From assembly GCF_000972705.2 (NCBI RefSeq), contig NZ_LATL02000244.1, positions 1-16,749 on the forward strand: a DNA stretch of 16,749 nt. The letters run 5' to 3'. Position 1 is the first letter of the stretch, and each line of letters begins with the position of its first letter. The position numbers were made by a program, and so were the translations under genes. This DNA comes from Limnoraphis robusta CS-951 (GTDB taxonomy: Bacteria; Cyanobacteriota; Cyanobacteriia; Cyanobacteriales; Microcoleaceae). Shown one piece after another: positions 1 to 5,759 of this stretch. The notes below the pieces were generated by a model that ran no database searches, had not been told where the DNA came from, and saw nothing but the letters and a program-made list of their open reading frames with translations.

Positions 1-36
1 AGAGGGAAGGAATCCTCTAGAGGAGCGGTTCCTCAA

Positions 37-171
37 TTACTTAGCGCTGATGCGCCTTACACGCGACTTTTCACGTCGCACTCTGATGAATTGAGCAGTT
101 CTTATGGCATCATCAAGTCTTGAGTATTGAGACTTGGAACCGTTTAATAACTTTGCTTCTCGTACAATCAT
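37..171 (-). pseudogene. tnpB: TnpB N-terminal fragment
   Basis: A 44-codon minus-strand frame starts with ATG at 171-169 and stops at 37-39. Its first 30 residues (MIVREAK..., QYSRLDDAIRTAQFIR) align closely with the N-terminus of the intact TnpB at 10676-11893 (MLVFEAK..., QYVILDEMIRTALFVR). They share EAKL, QY, LD, IRTA and the final F-x-R. The similarity ends where NSCLRYW should follow; a short basic tail and a stop codon come next. All RuvC and zinc-finger parts are missing, so no RNA-guided nuclease can be made. The fragment is too short to be called as a gene but is convincing by homology and by the left end upstream. Internal deletion or decay is the likely cause. Confidence 0.72.
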
Positions 172-227
172 GGTATAATTTTACCACACAGCTCCCCGAA
201 TAACAATATTAATTGTTCGCTATCCAT

Positions 228-248
228 CCCCATGCCTAAAGGCTGGGG
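228..248 (-). repeat. Left-end subterminal palindrome of the remnant element
   Basis: CCCC (228-231) pairs with GGGG (245-248), and GCCT (234-237) with AGGC (240-243), with an AT/T internal bulge and a tiny AA loop. On the minus strand, AAAG is immediately 5' of it and TTAC lies 17 nt further out. This is the kind of hairpin TnpA binds at an IS605-family left end. Confidence 0.6.
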
Positions 249-269
249 CTTTCCGCTCAACTTCGGTAA

Positions 270-406
270 AGCCCCCCTCGACCCCTAATTAGCTAGACGT
301 TCTGGCCTCAGAGGTGTGTCATGTCCTGTAGACATCCAAAAGAGTTAGAACTTGATAAATGTTCTAGCTGATTTCAACAAAATCTCGCGATCCTTCACGG
401 GAATAG
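270..406. other. Non-coding spacer with two hairpins between IS elements
   Basis: No credible reading frame. Two simple hairpins are visible: ATGTC/GACAT with a 5-nt loop (321-335), and a 9-bp stem AGTTAGAAC/GTTCTAGCT containing one G-T pair, with a 9-nt loop (343-369). Neither is followed by a T-run, so they do not look like terminators. The stretch is probably the chromosomal sequence between the two insertions, or decayed IS material. Confidence 0.4.
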
Positions 407-408
407 TC

Positions 409-442
409 CGGGGTTAGCGGAAGCCCCGTAATTCATTACGGG
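409..442 (+). repeat. Left-end palindrome of element 1 with a competing hairpin
   Basis: CCCGTAAT (425-432) pairs perfectly with ATTACGGG (435-442). The same C-run can instead pair upstream, CGGGG (409-413) with CCCCG (424-428), so the two hairpins exclude each other. Position and the preceding GCGGAAG suggest this is the subterminal IS605 left-end palindrome. Confidence 0.5.
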
Positions 443-459
443 CACCCGTCGCGACACGA

Positions 460-473
460 GCGACTTTAGTCGC
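460..473 (+). repeat. Second hairpin between left end and tnpB
   Basis: GCGACT (460-465) and AGTCGC (468-473) form a perfect inverted repeat with a minimal loop, ending 40 nt before the tnpB start. Its core CGACT..AGTCG is also the core of the right-end palindrome at 1674-1685. Confidence 0.5.
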
Positions 474-498
474 CTTTGCCCACATTTTTCCGTCGCGT

Positions 499-507
499 TG
501 ATATAAT
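499..507 (+). promoter_or_regulatory. Extended -10 promoter directly before tnpB
   Basis: TGA followed by TATAAT (502-507) is a perfect extended -10 (TGnTATAAT), with no good -35. The ATG begins 7 nt after the box, exactly where transcription should start. This implies a leaderless or nearly leaderless tnpB mRNA. Confidence 0.55.
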
Positions 508-513
508 CAAGGG

Positions 514-1692
514 ATGGAACAACTATTGACTATAGTTTGCAAAATTCAACCCACCCCTGAACAGGCGAAAAAACTTGACTCAACTTTAGGGGCATTTGCG
601 ATGAGCTGCAACTATATCAATACAACCGTCAATCCTAAGATCAAGAACAAGAATCGGATTCAAGCCGAGGTTTACAAAACTGTTAGAGAGCGATTTAAGT
701 TGTCGGCTAACCTCGCTGTTAGGGCTTGTGCTAGAGTGGCATCTAATCGCAAAACCGCCGCTTTAAAGAAACGCCCAGTTAAAGCTTTCAAGCCAACTTC
801 AGCAGACTATGACGCGAAAATCTTTTCTTATCGGGAAAAAGATCAAACGGTTAGTCTGTCTACAGTTGCGGGTCGAGAGCGAGTTCAATTGATTTTAGGG
901 AACTATCAGACAGGGAAGCTGAAAGGAAAAACACCAACATCAGCAACCCTGTCTAAACATAGAGACGGTAAACTGTACATCCATATTCAGATAAAAGATC
1001 AGCCTCCGTCTCCCAAAAATACAGACAAATGTTTAGGAGTCGATTTGGGTCGTCGAGATCTTGCTGTTACTTCTGATGGGGTTAACTGGAGCGGCGAAAA
1101 TATTACAAAGGTCAGAGATAGGTTTTCTAGGGTTAGGGCTTCTGTTCAAAAGAAAGGTACAAAGGGCGCAAAGCGACTCCTGAAACGGCTATCCGGTAGA
1201 GAGAAGCGATATCAGACCTGGGTAAACCACAACATAAGTAAACAGATCATTTCTCGTGCTATAGAGACTGAAGCTAGTGTGGCTGTTGAAGATTTGACGG
1301 GTATTAGAAATAGAACCAACACTCAACCTAGAAGCCAAATAGAACGTAGACGTTCCAATAGTTGGGCGTTTTATCAGTTAAGAACTTTCCTCGAATACAA
1401 AGGAATTAAAGTTGGTGTTGAAGTTGTTGCTATTTCTCCTAGATACACCAGTCAAACTTGCCACAAATGTTTGCACATCCACCCAGAACAAGGAAAGTCC
1501 TACCGCAGTGGAAAGAACTTTAAATGTGGTAATTGTGGATGGAAGGGAGATGCAGATCTCAATGGCGCGAAGATGATTTCAATTGTGGGGCAGTCTGTAA
1601 GCCTGCCTGTAACGCGCAACCCTCTGTCTTGTTCTCTACTAGACAGTATACACCGGTTAGTGCGAATGCCCCTCGACTTGAGTCGGGGGTAA
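514..1692 (+). CDS. tnpB: RNA-guided endonuclease TnpB, IS200/IS605 family
   Basis: 392 residues, a full-length TnpB. The family binds an omega-RNA copied from the element's right end and cuts DNA next to a target-adjacent motif matching the element's insertion site, helping the transposon persist. The RuvC active site is complete: D177 in GVDLG, E259 in VAVEDLTG and D348 in DADLNGA (an NGA variant of the usual NAA). The zinc finger is present as CHKC and CGNC. The N-terminal ~170 residues form the wedge/REC part. ATG at 514 is 7 nt behind an extended -10, so the message is probably leaderless. The last residues (MPLDLSRG) are read through the right-end hairpin, and the stop lies within the element tip. 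It is clearly a different lineage from the TnpB at 10676-11893. No tnpA is adjacent. Confidence 0.93.
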   Translation: MEQLLTIVCKIQPTPEQAKKLDSTLGAFAMSCNYINTTVNPKIKNKNRIQAEVYKTVRERFKLSANLAVRACARVASNRKTAALKKRPVKAFKPTSADYDAKIFSYREKDQTVSLSTVAGRERVQLILGNYQTGKLKGKTPTSATLSKHRDGKLYIHIQIKDQPPSPKNTDKCLGVDLGRRDLAVTSDGVNWSGENITKVRDRFSRVRASVQKKGTKGAKRLLKRLSGREKRYQTWVNHNISKQIISRAIETEASVAVEDLTGIRNRTNTQPRSQIERRRSNSWAFYQLRTFLEYKGIKVGVEVVAISPRYTSQTCHKCLHIHPEQGKSYRSGKNFKCGNCGWKGDADLNGAKMISIVGQSVSLPVTRNPLSCSLLDSIHRLVRMPLDLSRG

Positions 1693-1714
1693 GCTTACTG
1701 TGTTTGTATAACAA
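1575..1714 (+). ncRNA. Putative omega-RNA of element 1 plus guide
   Basis: By family knowledge, the TnpB guide RNA is made from the 3' part of tnpB and the right end, with the guide being host sequence just past the element (about 1699-1714 here). The hairpin 1669-1689 would be its last scaffold stem. The 5' boundary cannot be read from sequence and is a placeholder. Confidence 0.35.
1664..1698 (+). repeat. Right-end palindrome and guide of element 1
   Basis: GAAT (1664-1667) is followed by CCCC-T-CGACT / AGTCG-GGGG (1669-1689), with one unpaired T in the 5' arm, as in IS608-type right ends. TTAC (1695-1698) lies the same 9-nt distance beyond the stem as TCAA does in the third element. Confidence 0.6.
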
Positions 1715-1733
1715 ATTTTATTGAGCCGAAACT

Positions 1734-2402
1734 ATGACATCGTATGCAACCTCCACAGCCCGAGCCGAGATGAGCGAACTGCGGCGACTCAAAGGCTTAT
1801 TACCACCTGAGTTACAGAGTTGGGTGACGGTTGAGAAAACCATAGAAGTCAACCCCTTATTAATCCGTAGCGAAGAAATTGGCAAAGATCAAGTTGAAAT
1901 ACAAATAGACTTAGTTCGCTGGGAACAATTGGCAATGGATCAGCGTAACCTGCTATTTTGGCATGAAGTGGCTCGGATTCAAAATGATACGATTCCCCGA
2001 GATGGATGGGAAATGGCGGCTTTAGCGATTGGTTTGGGGGGAGCAGTCGGTGAACTTTGGGTTCAAGATGGACTCTTGTTGCTCCTGGCTTTAGCATTGT
2101 GTGGGGTTTCAGGTTATCGCCTTTACCAGAAAAATAGTGGCGAGAAAACCTTACAAGAATCGATTGATGCAGATGAAAAAGCGATCGCGATTGCTTCTCG
2201 ATTTGGTTATACGCTACCCAACGCCTATAAGAGCTTAGGAAGTGCTTTAAAAACGTTAATCGAGCAAACCCCTAAAAAGCGACAACGCGCTCGTTATGAG
2301 GCGCGACTCCAGGCGTTGAAACGCAGTGCTGCCAAAGCAAAATCTCGGGTTAAAGGATCTAGCGAACCCTCATCGACTTCAGAAAGTATCTACAACAGTT
2401 AA
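1734..2402 (+). CDS. DUF3318 family membrane protein
   Basis: 222 residues, resembling the cyanobacterial DUF3318 family; function unknown. The N-terminal half is soluble (ELRRLKGLLPPELQSWV, then LLFWHEVARI around residues 74-83). One or two hydrophobic segments span about 93-130, and a charged, Lys/Arg-rich C-terminus ends in a Ser/Thr tail. The HEVAR stretch recalls a zinc-protease HE pair, but no HExxH follows, so I do not infer catalysis. A HIP1 octamer sits at 2181-2188, consistent with an old chromosomal gene. IS element 1 ends only 35 bp upstream, so the native promoter region has probably been displaced; TATAAC (1707-1712) is the only -10-like sequence in what is left. The ATG at 1734 is the first in frame and fits the family start. 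Confidence 0.8.
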   Translation: MTSYATSTARAEMSELRRLKGLLPPELQSWVTVEKTIEVNPLLIRSEEIGKDQVEIQIDLVRWEQLAMDQRNLLFWHEVARIQNDTIPRDGWEMAALAIGLGGAVGELWVQDGLLLLLALALCGVSGYRLYQKNSGEKTLQESIDADEKAIAIASRFGYTLPNAYKSLGSALKTLIEQTPKKRQRARYEARLQALKRSAAKAKSRVKGSSEPSSTSESIYNS

Positions 2403-2430
2403 GTTGACTGAAAACCGACTCAAAACTCAA

Positions 2431-2481
2431 AAGTCGCTGGTTGCTTAAGCTAATTTATCTAAGTTAGAAAACCAGCGACTT
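2431..2481 (-). terminator. 12-bp stem-loop between convergent genes
   Basis: AAGTCGCTGGTT (2431-2442) pairs perfectly with AACCAGCGACTT (2470-2481) around a 27-nt A/T-rich loop. On the minus strand the stem is followed by TTTTGAGTTTTGAG, giving a weak T-rich tail. It most likely ends transcription of the membrane-protein gene at 2536-4185, and perhaps of the DUF3318 gene from the other side. Confidence 0.55.
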
Positions 2482-2535
2482 CTGAGAGATCAAATCACGG
2501 CCCAAGGATTACGAACCTAAAAAGGACGTAAATGC

Positions 2536-4185
2536 CTATTTCTGTTGAACTTTGGAGAGAGTTTCACGGATTTTTTCAGCCGCGATATCTCGTCCTCCTA
2601 AACCAAAGGAAATAGCGACTGCAACCGCAATTGCTCCTAAGAGAAGTCCAAAAGCTAAATTAACAATATCGCTACCAATGCCCATTTGTTGGAGAGCCAT
2701 CGCACCAACAAAGATAATAATCGCAACACGAGCAGCTTGAGCTAAAAGTTTAGAATTGCCCGTACCCGAACTCAGCACTAAGCGATGAGCTAAGTTAGCA
2801 AAATACAAGCCAACGGCAAAGATAACGACACCAATTAAAACCCGACCTGCAATCAGAATAATCTGCTCAAGGATCAACGTCAGCGAGGTCAACTGTAGGA
2901 TATCGGTTGCTGTGACAATAGCAAACAGCATAATCCCGACAAAGGCAATAATCCCGACAATTTCTGAAGGGGTACGAGTGGTTGATGGGGAAGTCGTATC
3001 AACGACTCTGACTTGAGGATCTGTTCCGAGAACAGTTTCCTCATGGGGAGGAGTCGATTGCAAGCCCAGCCAATAGAATAATCTATTAAATCCAAAGCTG
3101 GTTAAAACGCTAGTCACCAGATCACTAACAAAGCGTCCAATCACATAGGCAACCGCCAAAATTACGGCTGCTGCAAACAATTGAGGAATAATATTCAGAA
3201 TGCGACTGAGCATTTCAATCGCCGGAACTGAAATGGCTTCAATTTTCAGGGAATTGAGAGCCGCAATCGCAATGGGAATCAAAATCAGAACGTAAACAAC
3301 CGTTCCGATAATCGAGGATAAACTCTGACCATTCGCGGCGTCGCCCAAACCAAAACGTCTGCCTAAGCGATCGGTACCGACTGCAATCAGCAAATTGGTA
3401 ACAATACGACGCACAATTTGAGCAATCACCCATCCTGCTGCCGCAATCAGAATAGCAGCTAAGATGTTGGGCAGGATGAACAGCACCTGATTGAGCATTT
3501 GCTGCACAGGCGCTAATAATCCCTGTAAACTCAGAGTGTCAAGAACCGGCAGTAAGAACAGCAGGAAAATAAACCAATAGATAGCATTTCCAAAGGTTTC
3601 ACTCAGAGAAAAGTCAGCTTGAGTTGTGCCATCATTGACCTGCTGGTTTAGGCGTTCATCGACTCTAAACCCATTTAAGATTCGCACCGTCACCGCTTTA
3701 CACACGGTTGCAACGACCCAAGCAATTCCCAATAAAATTAGAGCCGCTAGAATTCTCGGGAAGAAGATCGTGATCTCATTGAGTAAAGTCGTCAGAGGGG
3801 TAGATGCAGCAGTCAGTTGCAGTCTTTCGAGAAAACCAATAATCGCAAATAGGAAGATGATCCAAAATACTGCTGTTCCCACCCAGTTTTCAACCGGAAT
3901 GTTCTCCCCACCATCCGAACGCCCTGTTACCCAGGAGGCAATTTTGTTGTCGAAATCGGTTTTCTTTAACAGACTCTTGACCAAAGACTGGGCAAATAGG
4001 GCGATCAGATAGCCCACCAGCAGGATCAATAGGGATATTCCGATATCAATGAGGTTGATTGAACCCAAGGTGTAGTTCCCCAGATTAAAGGGGTTAGCTG
4101 TCGCATCCTGAGCCAATGTCAGATGAGAAAGAGTGGGTATGGTTGTCCCGAAGACTGATATCATTTCGTGCCAAGTTCCATTCAT
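2536..4185 (-). CDS. Multi-repeat 'conserved TM helix' membrane protein (CmpX/MscS-related)
   Basis: 549 residues and very hydrophobic. After an N-terminal helix (about 45-68), a two-helix unit recurs at roughly 100-170, 197-265, 291-360 and 407-472, with a partial unit at 483-545. Each full unit has a first membrane helix, a linker with a conserved P/L-L pattern, and an 'ILAAILI...GWVIA' second helix ending in basic residues. This matches the PF05552-type repeat of CmpX-like, mechanosensitive-channel-related proteins. The last helix (AFGLLLGAIAVAVAISFGLG) resembles the Gly/Ala-rich pore helix TM3 of MscS, and GGRDIAAEKI follows. The large cytoplasmic MscS beta/vestibule domain is absent. Location is the inner (cytoplasmic) membrane. 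A role in osmotic or membrane-tension response is inferred from the family only. ATG at 4185 was chosen; M8 is an alternative. Confidence 0.85.
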   Translation of the reverse strand: MNGTWHEMISVFGTTIPTLSHLTLAQDATANPFNLGNYTLGSINLIDIGISLLILLVGYLIALFAQSLVKSLLKKTDFDNKIASWVTGRSDGGENIPVENWVGTAVFWIIFLFAIIGFLERLQLTAASTPLTTLLNEITIFFPRILAALILLGIAWVVATVCKAVTVRILNGFRVDERLNQQVNDGTTQADFSLSETFGNAIYWFIFLLFLLPVLDTLSLQGLLAPVQQMLNQVLFILPNILAAILIAAAGWVIAQIVRRIVTNLLIAVGTDRLGRRFGLGDAANGQSLSSIIGTVVYVLILIPIAIAALNSLKIEAISVPAIEMLSRILNIIPQLFAAAVILAVAYVIGRFVSDLVTSVLTSFGFNRLFYWLGLQSTPPHEETVLGTDPQVRVVDTTSPSTTRTPSEIVGIIAFVGIMLFAIVTATDILQLTSLTLILEQIILIAGRVLIGVVIFAVGLYFANLAHRLVLSSGTGNSKLLAQAARVAIIIFVGAMALQQMGIGSDIVNLAFGLLLGAIAVAVAISFGLGGRDIAAEKIRETLSKVQQK

Positions 4186-4217
4186 GGTTCTTTGAGATAA
4201 TCTTGAAGTCTAGAATT

Positions 4218-4242
4218 GTGAAAGGGAAAGTGATCCCTTCAC
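4218..4242 (-). promoter_or_regulatory. Imperfect inverted repeat upstream of the TM-repeat gene
   Basis: GTGAA-A-GGGA (4218-4227) pairs with TCCCTTCAC (4234-4242): 9 bp with one bulged A and a 6-nt loop. It lies 33-57 bp before the minus-strand start at 4185, so it could be a 5'-UTR hairpin or an operator. No evidence separates these. Confidence 0.35.
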
Positions 4243-4273
4243 ATCTGGCTTTGGACAGAAATGTTGAGGATTG

Positions 4274-4332
4274 TTGGCTCTTTTATCTGAGATGTTTAAG
4301 GTGGAGGGGGATGATTCAAACCCCCGAGCCAA
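4274..4332 (+). other. tRNA-like acceptor/T-arm fold without anticodon arm
   Basis: TTGGCTC (4274-4280) pairs perfectly with GAGCCAA (4326-4332). Directly inside the 3' strand, GGGGG (4306-4310) pairs with CCCCC (4321-4325) around a loop containing ATTCAAA. A 7-bp stem stacked on a 5-bp stem with TTCAAA in the loop is how a tRNA 3' half looks. However, the loop is 10 nt, not 7, and no D- or anticodon arm is visible in the 25 nt between. It may be a decayed tRNA or chance. Confidence 0.25.
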
Positions 4333-4460
4333 AGTTGCCATCTCAACTTCAGCAACTCAAATCCCTCAGAATTGGGAAAAATCCTCACATTCTTTGAAAA
4401 ATCAGGATTTCAGAGGCGAATCCATCGCTTTCTGTTGTCCTTTTCTACGCCTCATCGGTG

Positions 4461-4480
4461 TAACGGTTTATAATCCGTTA
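4461..4480 (+). promoter_or_regulatory. Inverted repeat overlapping a TATAAT box before the SRPBCC gene
   Basis: TAACGG (4461-4466) and CCGTTA (4475-4480) are perfect inverted repeats flanking TTTATAAT, so the -10 hexamer TATAAT (4469-4474) sits inside the dyad. There is no recognisable -35. The start codon is 41 nt downstream of the -10. A dimeric regulator binding here would occlude the promoter; this is inference. Confidence 0.4.
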
Positions 4481-4515
4481 TATGAGTCATAATCTGCCTA
4501 TAGCTTGCAGGGTAA

Positions 4516-4974
4516 ATGCAATCTCGTCAAGTCTTTGAACAATCAATTAAAATTTCGGCCAGCGCCACGACGGTTGAACGCTGCATCATTGATCGCGATT
4601 TGATGCACCGTTGGCTTAATCCTGCTCTGCGCTGTGATTCAGTTGAAGCTTGGAATACCGATGTCGGCGGCAAATTTCGCTTTTTTCTCAAAATTCCCCT
4701 ATTGGAACCCACCCTAGAGGCTGTGGTGATCGAGCGGGAACCGGGGACTATCGTCTGGGGATTTAACGGATTTTTTCGGGGAAGCGATCGCTGGGAATGT
4801 CAGCCTCAATTTGAGGGGACTTTGTTAGTCAATCGTTTTGAATTCCAGATTCCTAACCCTCTAGTGGCGTTTGGGTTTAATCAATTTGCGGCTCACTGGA
4901 CAAAAGCAGATATGCAAGCCCAACTCCGCCGTCTCAAACGAGTGGCGGAAGAACAATATCGGGGCTTGCAATAG
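4516..4974 (+). CDS. SRPBCC-fold protein (polyketide cyclase/START-like)
   Basis: 152 residues. The opening (FEQSIKISASATTVERCIIDRDLMHRWLNPALRCD), the mid-protein GGKFRFFLKIP strand and the long basic C-terminal helix (TKADMQAQLRRLKRVAEEQY) are typical of the SRPBCC helix-grip fold, which forms a cavity for hydrophobic ligands. No catalytic residues can be assigned, and the ligand is unknown. There is no signal peptide, so it is cytosolic. ATG at 4516 fits the fold's start; upstream lies a TATAAT box within an inverted repeat (4461-4480). A HIP1 site lies inside at 4784-4791. It converges on the DUF1400 gene with a 35-bp gap. Confidence 0.75.
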   Translation: MQSRQVFEQSIKISASATTVERCIIDRDLMHRWLNPALRCDSVEAWNTDVGGKFRFFLKIPLLEPTLEAVVIEREPGTIVWGFNGFFRGSDRWECQPQFEGTLLVNRFEFQIPNPLVAFGFNQFAAHWTKADMQAQLRRLKRVAEEQYRGLQ

Positions 4975-5009
4975 GCTACAAAATCGATGAAAAGGCTGAA
5001 CAGTTGTTA

Positions 5010-5654
5010 TTACTTACAGAGTAATTCTTGAACTTCTGGTTGCGCTCTGAGAAATGCGATTGCTTGTTCTCCCAGACCTGCCATATCATTGTAAAGCCCG
5101 ATGAGATCTTCCACATCAACGGTGATCACCTCTAGTCCTTGGTAGCTGACTATCGCTTCGACTAAGGTGATCTTGCCATCTCTGGCTGCTGTTTTCAACC
5201 CATTAACCAAACCATCGACAATATTACTAATCTCGCTATCGGGAGCAATAAACAGATTTAACGCTCCCACCATCAATCGACCATAGCTAGAACCCAACAA
5301 GCTGTCTACAATACCCGGGGGTACGTTTACCCCATAATTGAGGGCAGCCTGAAAGTTTTTGATTTGTTCTGGAGTCAATTCAGCTAGGACAAACAGCGAT
5401 CGCAATTGGTTGGACTGTTCGCCTGTTTTTGCAAAGGTTTGTAACTCTGTAAAGGATAAGGGAAGATTCGCCGCCCCGTATCTGAGTTGAAATTCTTCCA
5501 CAGCCGGAGCAGATTGTGTAAAGATTGCTAAACTAGCCAGAATGCCGAGTAGCAATGCTAATCCCCAACTGATAAACTTGGAAATTCCTCGATTGAAAAA
5601 TTTATTGGGACTGTTAATTCCCGCAAACTGCCACCCAAATTTAAAATTCATCAT
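5010..5654 (-). CDS. Exported stand-alone DUF1400 protein
   Basis: 214 residues. A basic N-terminus and hydrophobic helix (about 28-46) end in QSAPA-VEEF, a probable signal peptidase I site after residue 51. The mature part begins FQLRYG, then SFTELQTFAKTGEQSNQL and later TAARDGKITLVEAIVSY and ITVDVEDL. These are the hallmark segments of DUF1400 (PF07176), which normally forms the N-terminal part of cyanobacterial alpha/beta hydrolases. No hydrolase domain (GxSxG, catalytic Ser/His) follows: the protein ends with LLCK. It is therefore either a stand-alone family member or a truncated hydrolase; nothing downstream encodes the missing half. GGAAGG precedes the ATG at 5654, a good ribosome binding site. 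Likely periplasmic or thylakoid-lumenal; function unknown. Confidence 0.75.
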   Translation of the reverse strand: MMNFKFGWQFAGINSPNKFFNRGISKFISWGLALLLGILASLAIFTQSAPAVEEFQLRYGAANLPLSFTELQTFAKTGEQSNQLRSLFVLAELTPEQIKNFQAALNYGVNVPPGIVDSLLGSSYGRLMVGALNLFIAPDSEISNIVDGLVNGLKTAARDGKITLVEAIVSYQGLEVITVDVEDLIGLYNDMAGLGEQAIAFLRAQPEVQELLCK

Positions 5655-5695
5655 TCCTTCCTCACAAATTTTTTGACCTTGTAATAGTCGTCTTG

Positions 5696-5722
5696 ATCAT
5701 ACCCTTAATCTGTCTCCTCAAA
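5696..5722 (-). promoter_or_regulatory. Weak candidate promoter for the DUF1400 gene
   Basis: On the minus strand, TATGAT (5701-5696) lies 41 bp before the start codon, with TTTGAG (5722-5717) 15 bp further upstream. The spacing is short and the -35 poor. The 105-bp gap to sirB1 suggests separate transcription. Confidence 0.25.
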
Positions 5723-5759
5723 CTTTGTTAAAGTTCCCCAAATCTTAATTTTTTATCGG

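Larger units (their letters stand above)
1..265 (-). mobile_element. Remnant of an IS200/IS605-type element (left end and 5' tnpB)
   Basis: Read on the minus strand, TTAC lies at 269-266, and 17 nt later AAAG (252-249) directly precedes an imperfect palindrome (248-228). From family knowledge, this matches IS608 left-end geometry: target TTAC, guide AAAG, then subterminal hairpin. A second hairpin (217-202, AACAAT/ATTGTT) and the start of a tnpB reading frame at 171 follow. The right end is not recognisable and may lie before base 1. A perfect 12-bp palindrome at 13-24 and GAGGA/TCCTC arms at 21-35 near the window edge could belong to it, but that is a guess. No tnpA is present. The copy looks dead because its tnpB is cut after about 30 homologous residues. 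Confidence 0.7.
407..1698 (+). mobile_element. IS200/IS605-type element, tnpB only (element 1)
   Basis: A single-gene IS605-family element. The left end carries an imperfect palindrome at 424-442 preceded by GCGGAAG, which resembles GCGGAAAG before the palindrome of the remnant at 228-248. A second hairpin (460-473) and tnpB (514-1692) follow. The right end has a GAAT guide (1664-1667), a palindrome with a bulged T (1669-1689) and a terminal tetramer about 9 nt later (TTAC, 1695-1698). There is no tnpA, so movement would need a transposase in trans. The left boundary is estimated by placing it 17 nt before the palindrome as in the remnant, and is uncertain by tens of bases. No HIP1 octamers occur inside. 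Confidence 0.65.
4186..4515. other. Divergent intergenic region
   Basis: 330 bp between divergent genes, with no convincing reading frame. It contains an imperfect inverted repeat close to the membrane-protein start (4218-4242), a tRNA-like fold (4274-4332) and an inverted repeat around a TATAAT box before the SRPBCC gene (4461-4480). These are listed separately. Confidence 0.6.

Noticed and set aside
171..179. Extended -10 (TGGTATAAT) on the plus strand
   Set aside because: It overlaps the minus-strand start of the tnpB remnant, and no plus-strand gene follows for over 300 bp.
1533..1724. 63-codon plus-strand frame
   Set aside because: Out-of-frame shadow of the 3' end of tnpB; no family resemblance.
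1861..2000. DUF3318 protein as a zinc metalloprotease because of WHEVAR
   Set aside because: No HExxH and no third ligand motif is visible.
3626..4012. 128-codon plus-strand frame
   Set aside because: Antisense to the repeated membrane protein; composition is a mirror of its hydrophobic codons and there is no start context.
4116..4492. Two overlapping plus-strand frames before the SRPBCC gene
   Set aside because: Low-complexity translation, no Shine-Dalgarno site, overlap with regulatory-looking repeats; no protein family signal.
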